Made by a program: the position numbers and the translations under genes. 64,000 nt of DNA from assembly GCF_004346165.1 (NCBI RefSeq), contig NZ_SLZZ01000015.1, positions 17,451 to 81,450 of the forward strand, in the 5' to 3' direction. Of this stretch, positions 16,376 to 25,275 are shown one piece after another. Each line of letters starts with the position of its first letter. Within the stretch, counting starts at the first letter, position 1. Below the pieces are notes generated by a model. The model ran no database searches. It worked only from the letters and a program-made list of their open reading frames with translations, and was not told the origin of the DNA. Source of the stretch: Muricomes intestini. GTDB lineage: Bacteria > Bacillota > Clostridia > Lachnospirales > Lachnospiraceae.

Positions 16376-17791
16376 ATGAAAAGTACACTGTACTTAAAAT
16401 TTATCGGTATCTATATTGTTTTTGGTTTCTTAAGCTTCTTTACGGTGAGCATTCTGACAAGCCAGCTTATGATGGATAAATTAATGGAAAATGATTCCCG
16501 TAACCTGTACAAAGAGGCAACCTTAATCTCCAACGATTATCTTCCTTCCTATTTTATGGAAGGAGGTTCTGCGTGGGCCGTCCACAACCAGCTCAATGCC
16601 ATGAGATTATATCTGAACTCTTCTCTCTGGTTCGTAGACTCGGACGGAGTATTGATTACGTCTTCCAACCTGGACAATACAAAGGCTCCCACTGCAATTG
16701 ACAATTTTGATCCTGCGGAAATCGGAAGCAATCAGCACATTACCGGCAACTACCACGGATATTTTGATGAAGATGTGATAACTGTTATGGCCCCGGTAAC
16801 CCGGGGCTTTTACATCAAGGGCTATATGTTAATCCACAAACCAGTTTCTTATATACAGGATGTCTGTGATCAGATGATGTTCCCTGTCTATATCACAATT
16901 GCTGCTATTTTTATTTTATCTTTTATAATATTGTTAGGGTTTCATTTTTTTATATACCGTCCCTTAAGACAAATTACAGAGGCCGCGAAGCAATATGCCT
17001 CCGGCAACCTGACCTATGAAATTCCTGTTTATACCCACGATGAAATAGGCTATCTCTCAGCTTCCATGAACTATATGTCTGCTCAGCTTAAAGATATGGA
17101 GGAGTATCAAAAGAAAATTGTGGCAAATGTTTCCCATGATTTCCGCTCTCCCCTTACTTCCATTAAAGGTTACGTGGAAGCGATGACAGACGGCACTATC
17201 CCACCGGAACTTCACGGAAAATATTTAGATATCATTCTGTTTGAGACAGAACGCCTGACTGATCTGACAAAAGATCTGCTCACTCTGAACGAATTTGATA
17301 CAAAAGAGATGATGCTCGTGAAAAGCGAATTTGATATTCAGGAAATGATTAAAAATACAGCCGCTTCCTTTGAGGGGGCGTGTACCAGCAAGCATATATT
17401 CATCCGGCTGCTCCTGCTCCACGATCCCCCCATTGTATATGCAGACAAAGGGAAAATTCAGCAGGTTCTGTATAATCTGATAGACAATGCTATTAAATTC
17501 AGCGAAAATCAATCTGATGTCATCATCGAAGTGAGCCAGAGAAATGAGAAGATTTTCATTTCTGTTAAAGATTCGGGCATTGGAATTCCCCGCAAAGAGC
17601 TTAACAAAATCTGGGAGCGTTTCTATAAATCCGATCTCTCACGGGGAAAGGACAAAAAGGGAACCGGACTAGGGCTGGCTATCGTGAAGGAGGCTATACA
17701 GGCCCATGATGAGCATATCAATGTCATAAGTACAGAAGGGGTGGGAACCGAATTTATCTTTTCCTTAAGTAAACCCGATCCTAAAAGTTAA
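16376..17791 (+). CDS. sensor histidine kinase
   Basis: 471 residues: membrane segment about 8-30, an extracellular sensor domain (about 31-165), a second membrane segment (about 168-195), HAMP (about 196-245), HisKA with His254 in NVSHDFRSPLTSIKGYVEAM, and an HATPase domain with NLIDNAIKFS, DSGIGI and GTGLGLAIV. It phosphorylates the adjacent regulator. The ligand is unknown. A lone sugar-type binding lipoprotein is encoded convergently just downstream and could be its sensory partner, which is inference. Confidence 0.9.
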   Translation: MKSTLYLKFIGIYIVFGFLSFFTVSILTSQLMMDKLMENDSRNLYKEATLISNDYLPSYFMEGGSAWAVHNQLNAMRLYLNSSLWFVDSDGVLITSSNLDNTKAPTAIDNFDPAEIGSNQHITGNYHGYFDEDVITVMAPVTRGFYIKGYMLIHKPVSYIQDVCDQMMFPVYITIAAIFILSFIILLGFHFFIYRPLRQITEAAKQYASGNLTYEIPVYTHDEIGYLSASMNYMSAQLKDMEEYQKKIVANVSHDFRSPLTSIKGYVEAMTDGTIPPELHGKYLDIILFETERLTDLTKDLLTLNEFDTKEMMLVKSEFDIQEMIKNTAASFEGACTSKHIFIRLLLLHDPPIVYADKGKIQQVLYNLIDNAIKFSENQSDVIIEVSQRNEKIFISVKDSGIGIPRKELNKIWERFYKSDLSRGKDKKGTGLGLAIVKEAIQAHDEHINVISTEGVGTEFIFSLSKPDPKS

Positions 17792-17810
17792 AACGAAAGT
17801 TCTAAAATTT

Positions 17811-17846
17811 GATTGAGGTTATGGGTTTTCTCCCATAACCTCAATC
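17811..17846. terminator. hairpin between kinase and binding-protein genes
   Basis: A perfect 15-base stem (GATTGAGGTTATGGG and its complement) around TTTTCT. It lies between two converging genes. On the minus strand it is followed by AAATTTTAG, so it probably ends the lipoprotein transcript and may also serve the kinase. Confidence 0.7.
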
Positions 17847-17865
17847 TGTAACACATTTACTCTTT

Positions 17866-19026
17866 CTATTGATACAGCATATTCTGTATAGATTCCTCCT
17901 CAAGGTTATCCCCTGTGACCCAAATATATCCGGTATTCACTTCTGCCTCATTTCCGCTCTCCAGTATAGACCTTGAGGCAGCTATTACAGATGCATACCC
18001 GATTCCGAATGGATTCTGCACCACCAGCCCTTTGATGTCACCGCTTTTCAGTGCGTCTAACTGCTCTTTCCCGGCATCAAACCCCATCAATATCACATCC
18101 TTTATCTTGTCCTCCTGCTTCAGTGTCTTCAGGCCAAGCTGTGTCGCTGTAATGTTCGTTCCAAAGCAACCTTTAATGTCCGGATGCTTTTCCAGATAAT
18201 ATGCCACAACATCTGTATCGTTAAGGTCCTCGGAAGTAATCTTCTTTTCATCCTCTTTTTTAGACTTGTTCTTATCTTCTGCAATCTCCTTTTTCATATC
18301 ATCCATCTTGTCCAAATAAAGCGTTTCCGTAATGGATACTCCAGGGTGATTTTCCTCTATCTCACTCTTAAAACTATTTAGTCGCTCCAGACTTGATGCT
18401 GACTTTGAATCATGTACAAGGAGGAGAACACTTCCCTCGTCTTCCATCTCGTCGCTCAATTTGTATGCACCTGTTTTCGCAGCTTCAGCATTATCTGTCT
18501 TTATCGTACACTGTATTCCCTGATAAGAATTGCCTGAATCTAAAGCAATAATGGGGATTCCATTCTCTGTGGCCAAATCAAACTGTACCTTGCATGCTTC
18601 TGCATCAATGCTGGCAATTCCCAAGGCATCAGGATATCGTGCAAGCTCCTCATCTAGAAGGTTCACCTGTTCATCAATATTTTCCACATCTTCCGGTGCA
18701 TTATAAGTAACCTTAACCTCATCGTCTCCGGTATATCCCAGGGCTCCATTCAAGTCCACTGCCGCCTGCAGGGCACCTCTTTTTATTTCCTTCCAATAGG
18801 CAGAGCCACTCTCTCTTCCAATGATAGATATATATGCTCCCGGCTCTACTTTAAGTCCCCGCACATTATTATACGCCGTCGGTGAAATTACGTTCAAGCT
18901 ATCCTGATAGGTTGGTTCCTCTGTTATATTCCCTGTAAATGTCGGCGCATCTTCTTTGCCGCAAGCGGAAACCGTAAGCATGATGCCGAATATTGCAGGT
19001 ACAATGGCTGTCCATTTTCTATTCAT
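17866..19026 (-). CDS. orphan sugar-binding lipoprotein (RbsB-like)
   Basis: 386 residues: signal peptide with lipobox TVSAC (Cys22), then a type I periplasmic-binding fold (SIIGRESGSAYWKEIKRGAL, GIPIIALDSGN, LMGFDAGKEQLDALKSGDI). Such proteins bind sugars outside the membrane for an ABC importer, but no permease or ATPase gene lies beside it. An insert of Lys/Glu/Asp around residue 235-265 is unusual. The start at 19026 has GGAGG seven bases ahead. It may deliver a ligand to the neighbouring sensor kinase or to a distant transporter. Confidence 0.8.
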   Translation of the reverse strand: MNRKWTAIVPAIFGIMLTVSACGKEDAPTFTGNITEEPTYQDSLNVISPTAYNNVRGLKVEPGAYISIIGRESGSAYWKEIKRGALQAAVDLNGALGYTGDDEVKVTYNAPEDVENIDEQVNLLDEELARYPDALGIASIDAEACKVQFDLATENGIPIIALDSGNSYQGIQCTIKTDNAEAAKTGAYKLSDEMEDEGSVLLLVHDSKSASSLERLNSFKSEIEENHPGVSITETLYLDKMDDMKKEIAEDKNKSKKEDEKKITSEDLNDTDVVAYYLEKHPDIKGCFGTNITATQLGLKTLKQEDKIKDVILMGFDAGKEQLDALKSGDIKGLVVQNPFGIGYASVIAASRSILESGNEAEVNTGYIWVTGDNLEEESIQNMLYQ

Positions 19027-19075
19027 ATTGATTGCCTCCAAATTTCTACTTATATACTATACACTAATCTTGTGA

Positions 19076-19417
<342 letters not shown>

Positions 19418-19452
19418 TTCATATACCGTAAAGTGATCACAACGTGTAAGGA

Positions 19453-19482
19453 GGGATATTGTTAATACAATGTCCCTTTTTT
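19453..19482 (+). terminator. terminator of the ferredoxin gene
   Basis: GGGATATTG pairs with CAATGTCCC (one G-U) and is followed by TTTTTT. The hairpin includes the stop codon of the converging peptidase gene. Confidence 0.75.
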
Positions 19483-20715
19483 CATAACACCTTCAATTTC
19501 CTCGACAGTTCTCGGCGTGTCCTTTGATAAATTGCGGCATCCGTCTGTAGTGATCAGGCAGTTATCCTCTAACCTAAATCCAATTCCCCACTCCTCATGA
19601 TAGATTCCCACATCAATACAAAATACCATTCCCGGCACAGTAACGGCATCTGCCACATCTACGGCATCATGTACATCCAGTCCCACATGATGTGCTCCCT
19701 TATGCCACATGTATGTTCCGATCTCATCATAGTTCCTGCAGACCCCGGCTTCTTTCAGCTGCTCAAAATTATATCTGCGGATTGCGGTATCGACTTCCTC
19801 CATCGGAATACCCGGTTTCAGGGTTTGAAACATATATTCTGACGTACGGTAGGCGCACTCATACAGAAGACGCTGTTTGTCAGAAAACTTACCGCTGCAG
19901 GGCCACCCTCTCGACACATCAGTCACCTCATAGTCCCAGCGCGCGCCTACATCGTTTAAAACCATATCCCCAGCTGCAGCCCGACCGGTGAAGCTGTCAT
20001 AATGGATATAGAAATTATTTTCCCCTGCACTTATAATTGAAAACGGTGCCGTCACGCCATTATGCTGAGCCAACGCATAATCAAATTCCGCTTTATACTG
20101 ATATTCGTACATGCCGGGATGGGAGCTCTTCATCATAGCCTCAATTCCTGCTTTTGTAATCCTCTGGGCCACTTCCATCGCTTCTATTTCACAGGGTTTC
20201 TTTACAGTGCGCATTTTTTTCATGACGGGCAGCGCATTTTTAATTTTTACATGAGGATATGTCTGAATCAGGTATTCCTCCATCCTATCTGCACAGCTCT
20301 TTAATAGCTGCCCCGGTACCCTGTCTATATCAAGATAAATTGTGCCTACGCCAATTTTTTCAAAGACCCTTTTCACATCGTTTGGAAACTCCTTTATGAA
20401 CTTAATATTTGAAACACCGGATATTATTTCCGCTCTGTCAGCGGTTATCCGGCTTCCCTCCCAGCGCTCTTTCATAAAATCCGGCTCCAGAATATACAGT
20501 GTTTCAAGACAGGATTCTCCCTCTTTCTCCAGGAGAAGCACACTCTCCTTCTGCTCTATCCCACACAGATAAATAAAATTGCGGTTTGCAAAAAATTCAT
20601 AATTTTCATCGCACGACCTTCTTATGGTCTCCCCACAATAGAATAACGCTGCATCGCCTGGCTTCATATGCTCTGCAAATTCTTTTCTATTTTGCCTGTA
20701 AAATGATGTCTCCAT
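19462..20715 (-). CDS. M24 aminopeptidase, Xaa-Pro type
   Basis: A 417-residue aminopeptidase P-like enzyme: N-terminal creatinase-type domain (about 1-165, with FANRNFIYLCGIEQKESVLL) and C-terminal pita-bread domain. Metal ligands are visible as Asp in VLNDVGARWDYEVTDVSRGW, His in AHHVGLDVHDAVDV, and Glu in GIGFRLEDNCLIT. It removes N-terminal residues ahead of proline from peptides. The start METSFYRQNRKEFAEHMKPG at 20715 fits the family; an upstream extension does not. A single gene facing the ferredoxin. Confidence 0.85.
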   Translation of the reverse strand: METSFYRQNRKEFAEHMKPGDAALFYCGETIRRSCDENYEFFANRNFIYLCGIEQKESVLLLEKEGESCLETLYILEPDFMKERWEGSRITADRAEIISGVSNIKFIKEFPNDVKRVFEKIGVGTIYLDIDRVPGQLLKSCADRMEEYLIQTYPHVKIKNALPVMKKMRTVKKPCEIEAMEVAQRITKAGIEAMMKSSHPGMYEYQYKAEFDYALAQHNGVTAPFSIISAGENNFYIHYDSFTGRAAAGDMVLNDVGARWDYEVTDVSRGWPCSGKFSDKQRLLYECAYRTSEYMFQTLKPGIPMEEVDTAIRRYNFEQLKEAGVCRNYDEIGTYMWHKGAHHVGLDVHDAVDVADAVTVPGMVFCIDVGIYHEEWGIGFRLEDNCLITTDGCRNLSKDTPRTVEEIEGVMKKGTLY

Positions 20716-20821
20716 ACTTATATTCCGCCTTTCTGCGAAAGGCACCCATGGGGTTATGAAACCCATGATCCACTTTTCGCTTTCTAATCTCTTTTCTTTT
20801 TGATATAGTTTCTTTATAAGA

Positions 20822-21028
20822 CTGACACACTACAGAACACGTGGAGGTGAGTGGTGGGGCCGTATAGCGGCGACCCCGCATATTTATATGTTGTCGGTCA
20901 TCCGTTAAGGCATCAATGAATGGCGCATACCGTAGCCCGTAAACTTATCTCTTCCAAAGTCGACTCGATTTTGCCGGATGACCAGTCCCTGTCAATCTTA
21001 TGACTATAAATTTCAGGAGGTTATTTTA
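20822..21028 (+). ncRNA. candidate bridge RNA in the IS110 left end
   Basis: IS110 elements carry a bridge RNA that pairs with donor and target DNA; in the group related to IS621 it lies upstream of the transposase gene. This stretch has a hairpin with GGGGCCG and CGGCGACCCC around 20858-20880. A 9-base stem, GGTCATCCG at 20896-20904 with CGGATGACC at 20975-20983, encloses a 70-base loop. No protein is encoded here. Its role is inferred from position and structure. Confidence 0.5.
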
Positions 21029-22291
21029 TTGTCTTTTAAAATCTTTCGTAAAAACTGTTGCGGACTTGATGTCCACAAAACCTGGATCTATGCCTGCATT
21101 GGAGTGACTGATACAAATGGCAGAACCGACTACAAGCAAGCTCGTTTCTCGTCCTTTTCTAAAGGGCTGAGTGAACTGTGTGATTGGCTCGCAAAGTACA
21201 ATTGTTCTGAAGTCTGTATGGAGTCTTCCGGTAAGTATTGGATCCCTGTATTTAATATCCTGGAGAAGGCAGACATTTCTGTCGTTCTCGCACACCCCAA
21301 ATACACCAAACCACAAAAAGGAAATAAAACTGACCGTAAAGATGCCAAATGGATCTGTGACCTCTTTATGTGCGATATGATCAAACCTTCCTTTATTCCA
21401 CCTGCTGATATTCGTCACCTGAGAGACTTAGTGCGGCACCGGTTCAAACTCACCTGTATGATCGTTGGTGAAAAGAATCGTGCTCAAAACTGTCTTACCG
21501 TATCTAATTTCAAGCTTGATGATGTGTTCAGCGATATTTTTGGAAAGTCAGCCCGCTCCATTACAGAACAGATGCTTGCTCATCCTGGGGAAATATTTGA
21601 TGTTGCACCTTTTGTACACGGCGGATGTAAGACTCCCATTGAAGAAATCCAAGCGGCTGTCGATGGCGCATTATGCCCTGAACAGGCTGTAAAACTCAGA
21701 CAGTGTCTCAATCACATAGATGAGTTGAGACTACACATAGATGAAGTAGAACGGGAAATCCTTTGTCTCAGTGACAAGTACCAAGCTCCACTTGATCTAA
21801 TACGTACAGTTCCTGGATTTAATAAGAATCCAATGACTGCTATCCAAGTCCTTTCTGAAATCGGTGGTGATATGTCTGTCTTCCCCACAGCTAAACACCT
21901 CGTTTCATGGGCCGGATGTTGTCCTCGTAATGACCAAAGCGCCAGTAAAATCAAATCAACTCGAATCTCCCGTGCTGGTTCCTATTTTAAACCAGTTCTG
22001 GTGCAAGTTGCAAATGCTTTATTAAAATCGAAGAAACATCCTGAATTTATTACTCGCTACAGACGTATAAAAGCACGTCGTGGTCACAAGAAAGCTATTA
22101 TTGCTGTCTGCCGTATGCTCCTGACCGCTATCTGGCACATACTCTCAGATTTAAAACCATATACACCGGAAGGCTTTCTTGAGTCACGCCCTGTGAATAA
22201 GTCAAAAATTCTGACTACTTCTCAGGCGCTTAATCTGCTAAAACAGCGTGGATACATCATCAAGGATGAAGCCGCTCCTGCCATGAATTAA
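21029..22291 (+). CDS. IS110-family transposase
   Basis: 420 residues from a TTG start at 21029 with AGGAGG nine bases ahead; no ATG fits. The RuvC-like DEDD domain shows Asp14 (CGLDVHKTW), Glu65 (VCMESSGKYW), and Asp102 and Asp105 (TDRKDAKW). A coiled segment follows, then the C-terminal Tnp domain (IRTVPGFNKNPMTAIQVLSE) with the catalytic Ser in PRNDQSASKIKS. The enzyme recombines DNA guided by a bridge RNA. All catalytic residues are present, so the element may be active. Confidence 0.9.
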   Translation: MSFKIFRKNCCGLDVHKTWIYACIGVTDTNGRTDYKQARFSSFSKGLSELCDWLAKYNCSEVCMESSGKYWIPVFNILEKADISVVLAHPKYTKPQKGNKTDRKDAKWICDLFMCDMIKPSFIPPADIRHLRDLVRHRFKLTCMIVGEKNRAQNCLTVSNFKLDDVFSDIFGKSARSITEQMLAHPGEIFDVAPFVHGGCKTPIEEIQAAVDGALCPEQAVKLRQCLNHIDELRLHIDEVEREILCLSDKYQAPLDLIRTVPGFNKNPMTAIQVLSEIGGDMSVFPTAKHLVSWAGCCPRNDQSASKIKSTRISRAGSYFKPVLVQVANALLKSKKHPEFITRYRRIKARRGHKKAIIAVCRMLLTAIWHILSDLKPYTPEGFLESRPVNKSKILTTSQALNLLKQRGYIIKDEAAPAMN

Positions 22292-22566
22292 GTGTTGTGT
22301 CTATATTTCTTTTTTGAAGCCAGCGAAAGATGGCTTGTTTGCTATACCCTACTTTTTCTTTAACCGCTACCTTTTTGTTTCAAACTTTACCTCTTCTTTT
22401 CTAACTTTAATTTTTGTATTCATTACAGTTTAGCTAACAGTGCGGTTGTAACACACATTCTGCCGCAATTTGACGAACGATTACCCACTTGTTTTTACCC
22501 TCTATATGGTATAATAACACAGAACGAAGAATAAGAATACCATGTTTAAGGAGGTATAAGTATAAT

Positions 22567-23433
22567 ATGGGTGAGGTCAGATTTATGATTTCTGAGGCCG
22601 CCAAACAGGTAAAAGTCGAATCTCATGTACTGCGTTACTGGGAGGAAGAACTAAACCTGGAAATCGGGCGCACAGAAATGGGGCATCGATATTATACAAA
22701 GGATGATATACAGCTTTTTCGTTGTATTAAAAAACTAAAGGATGAAGGCATGCTTCTGAAGGACTTAAAACCTATTATCCCCGAACTGAAGCAGACACGT
22801 CTTAAGCTGCAGAGTTCAGCGGAGCCTAAAATCCGGAATATTAAAAAAGCTGCAGGGAATAAGGAGTCGCCTCTCAAAGAGATTAAAAATGATTCTAAAG
22901 ACATGAAATCAGATGATAATAATTCTGACCCTTCCGGTGAGAATAGCTCCACTTCTCCGGACAAGCCTGTCATGCAGGACAAGCCCTCCGCTCAGGATAC
23001 ATATACCAATATATGCAGTGCTTCCGGCAAGGACAAGCCTAATAGTCAAAATAAGAAGCCTAATGAAAAAAATAAGCTTGATGGTCAGGACAAGTCCGCC
23101 CTGGGACAGGCTGCTTCAAAGGAAACCCCGGCGGCGCTGAGTATTACCGATACAGAGGTCATTCCTGCCACTCAACTGGAACAAGTCCGCTTCCTGATCG
23201 GTGATGTTCTAACAGAGGTTGTCGCTGCCAATAATGAAACCCTGAAAAATGATCTCAGCCAATCGGTCACAAAAAATGTCATGCGGGAAATGGATCTCCT
23301 GTTCCAGACAAAAGAGCGCCAGGAGGAAGAACATTTTCGCAAACTCGACTGCCTGATCCGCCAGCAGCAGGCAAGCCGCCGGGAAGCCGCACGGGAGAAA
23401 CCCCTGGGTAAGTTAAAAAAACTCTTTACATAG
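22567..23433 (+). CDS. MerR-type protein with repetitive linker and coiled-coil tail
   Basis: 288 residues. An N-terminal MerR winged helix (about 5-72: MISEAAKQVKVESHVLRYWE, GHRYYTKDDIQLFRCIKKLK) is followed by a low-complexity linker (about 85-185) with repeated K-P-x-x-Q-D-K units, and a helical C-terminus rich in Glu, Arg and Gln (about 200-288). It binds DNA; the tail probably mediates oligomer formation. The ATG at 22567 is 12 bases from GGAGG, a long spacing; an ATG at 22585 (MISEAAK) is an alternative. A TATAAT lies at 22510-22515. Confidence 0.75.
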   Translation: MGEVRFMISEAAKQVKVESHVLRYWEEELNLEIGRTEMGHRYYTKDDIQLFRCIKKLKDEGMLLKDLKPIIPELKQTRLKLQSSAEPKIRNIKKAAGNKESPLKEIKNDSKDMKSDDNNSDPSGENSSTSPDKPVMQDKPSAQDTYTNICSASGKDKPNSQNKKPNEKNKLDGQDKSALGQAASKETPAALSITDTEVIPATQLEQVRFLIGDVLTEVVAANNETLKNDLSQSVTKNVMREMDLLFQTKERQEEEHFRKLDCLIRQQQASRREAAREKPLGKLKKLFT

Positions 23434-23471
23434 TTAGTCATTCCACGCATGAAAGAAAGGGCGCACTACGC

Positions 23472-23504
23472 AAAAAGAGGCCTGGAGAAAGGCCTCTTTC
23501 ATTT
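23472..23504. terminator. bidirectional terminator
   Basis: AAAGAGGCC (23474-23482) pairs with GGCCTCTTT (23491-23499), with T-rich sequence on both sides. It lies between the converging MerR-type and dihydroxyacetone kinase genes. Confidence 0.8.
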
Positions 23505-25264
23505 TACATCTTTATACTTTCAGTAATTTCAGTAAAGATTACTCCTAACGCAAAAGCGCCTGCATCAGGGTATCCTAAACTTCTTTCTCCAACAGTACCT
23601 GCGCGTCCCATTCTTGCTACAATATTTTCCGTTGCTTTTGCTCCGGCCACTGCAGCCTGCGCAGCTTTTATAAATGATGTCCTGACATCATCTCCTTTGT
23701 GAGCACTTTCCATCCAGGAATCGGCACAGGGAATCAGGGCATCATTTAAGGTTTTGTCTCCTACAACCGCACCTCTTCCGAAAGAACGCTCTCCCGTACT
23801 TTGAATTCCTGTTACAACCGCCTGCATCATCTCTCCAAACTCTCGTACGGAAAGTTCTTGTTTACAGCCGGCAGATTTTCCAGCGGCCCGAAGTGCGGCA
23901 CCCCAAATAGGACCCGAAGCCCCTCCGCAGTATTCCATAATTACCAAAGAGCAAGCATCCAAAAAGCTCCCTATAGATTGTGCATTGTTATCAACAATGT
24001 CTCTCCACTCCCTTTTTAACTGTTTAAATCCTTTGGCTACACTCATTCCAAAATCCCCATCCCCTGCATGAGAATCCAGCTCGCAGAATGAAACTTCATT
24101 TTTAATAATACATTCACTCATTTTATCTACAAGATAAATTATATTATTAAGGCATACTTTGTCATCTTGAACGACTGCATAGACTTCATCTGTCTGAACC
24201 TGAAAAGAAATTTCTTTTTTATCCTCACTCGTTTGCATCAGGTTTATATACTGTACACCTTCCACTGTTTTGTCTGCTTTGAATGCCGGAGCATCGCTCT
24301 CAAAGGATAAAAGTTCTTTTAATTGTTCATCCAGTTTCATTATTGAAACGGATGCACCCTGCATGTCGATACTGGTCATATAATTTCCTACAAAGATTCG
24401 ATTGATGCTAATACTTCTTTGAAACAGTTCTCTGGTCACCGCATTATTTAAAAGGTATAGCTCCTGCAGCGGAGTCCCGCCGAATCCATTAATCAGCAAT
24501 GCAATTTCTTCCGGAGACTGCTTCATTTGTAAGTCCTCCAGAAGCGATGTTACCATCCTCTGTGCCAGCTCATCTGCTGTAATAACCTTTTCTCTTTTTC
24601 TTCCCGGCTCCCCGTGAATGCCGACTCCATACTCCATTTCATCTTCACAGATTTCAAAGGTTGGCGTACCTTTCGCCGGTACAGTACAGGAACTTAGTGC
24701 AAATCCTATGCTCCGCACATTTCGGGCTGCTTTTTCCGCAGCCGCCTTAACCTCCTGCAAACTTTTTCCCTGCTCCGCAGCTGCACCGGCAATTTTATGG
24801 ACAAGCACCGTACCGGCAACTCCCCGGCGCCCAACCGTATACAAACTATCCTGCACTGCAATATCATCCGCCACCTTGATATAGTCAACTTGAATGCCGT
24901 CTTCCTCCGCAAGGTGCGCCGCATTTTTAAAATTCATCATGTCCCCACTGTAGTTTTTGATGATAAGCAAGGTTCCCTTGTCACCGGCTGTTTCCCTAAT
25001 CGCCTGATATATCTGAATTTGAGAGGGAGAAGCAAAGATGTCCCCGCAAACTGCTGCGTCGAGCATTCCCTTTCCCACGAATCCCGCATGAGCAGGTTCA
25101 TGCCCGCTCCCTCCTCCGCTAATTAGGCTGACTTTATTTCTGTTGATCTCTTTCTTCTTAATAATCTTATATTTTTGAATAAATTCAAGTTCCGGATATG
25201 CCATTGCCATACCGTTGCACATTTCCATTACAATGTTCTCCGGTTTGTTAATAATCTTCTTCAT
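23504..25264 (-). CDS. ATP-dependent dihydroxyacetone/erythrulose-type kinase (DhaK-DhaL fusion)
   Basis: 586 residues. DhaK half (1-330): GGGSGHEPAH with His55, SGDMMNF with Asp108, and the substrate-binding His217 in GIHGEPG that forms a hemiaminal with the ketose. DhaL half (about 370-586): LDSHAGDGDFG with metal-binding Asp397, Asp402 and Asp404, and GGASGPIWG. The fusion uses ATP rather than a PTS phosphate. Members phosphorylate dihydroxyacetone or erythrulose. It is the last gene of a four-gene minus operon with a polyol dehydrogenase, an isomerase-like protein and a carrier, so a C3 or C4 ketose is the likely substrate. Confidence 0.85.
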   Translation of the reverse strand: MKKIINKPENIVMEMCNGMAMAYPELEFIQKYKIIKKKEINRNKVSLISGGGSGHEPAHAGFVGKGMLDAAVCGDIFASPSQIQIYQAIRETAGDKGTLLIIKNYSGDMMNFKNAAHLAEEDGIQVDYIKVADDIAVQDSLYTVGRRGVAGTVLVHKIAGAAAEQGKSLQEVKAAAEKAARNVRSIGFALSSCTVPAKGTPTFEICEDEMEYGVGIHGEPGRKREKVITADELAQRMVTSLLEDLQMKQSPEEIALLINGFGGTPLQELYLLNNAVTRELFQRSISINRIFVGNYMTSIDMQGASVSIMKLDEQLKELLSFESDAPAFKADKTVEGVQYINLMQTSEDKKEISFQVQTDEVYAVVQDDKVCLNNIIYLVDKMSECIIKNEVSFCELDSHAGDGDFGMSVAKGFKQLKREWRDIVDNNAQSIGSFLDACSLVIMEYCGGASGPIWGAALRAAGKSAGCKQELSVREFGEMMQAVVTGIQSTGERSFGRGAVVGDKTLNDALIPCADSWMESAHKGDDVRTSFIKAAQAAVAGAKATENIVARMGRAGTVGERSLGYPDAGAFALGVIFTEITESIKM

Positions 25265-25275
25265 GACATCCCCCT

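Larger units (their letters stand above)
20822..22320 (+). mobile_element. IS110-family insertion sequence (ends approximate)
   Basis: An IS110 transposase gene at 21029-22291 has about 200 non-coding structured bases in front and AT-rich sequence behind. IS110 elements of this group lack terminal inverted repeats and usually make no target duplication, so the ends cannot be fixed from one copy. The limits given are estimates. Confidence 0.6.

Noticed and set aside
20822..21028. T-box or other riboswitch in the IS110 leader
   Set aside because: No T-box bulge or antiterminator sequence and no biosynthetic gene follows; a bridge RNA explains the structure better.
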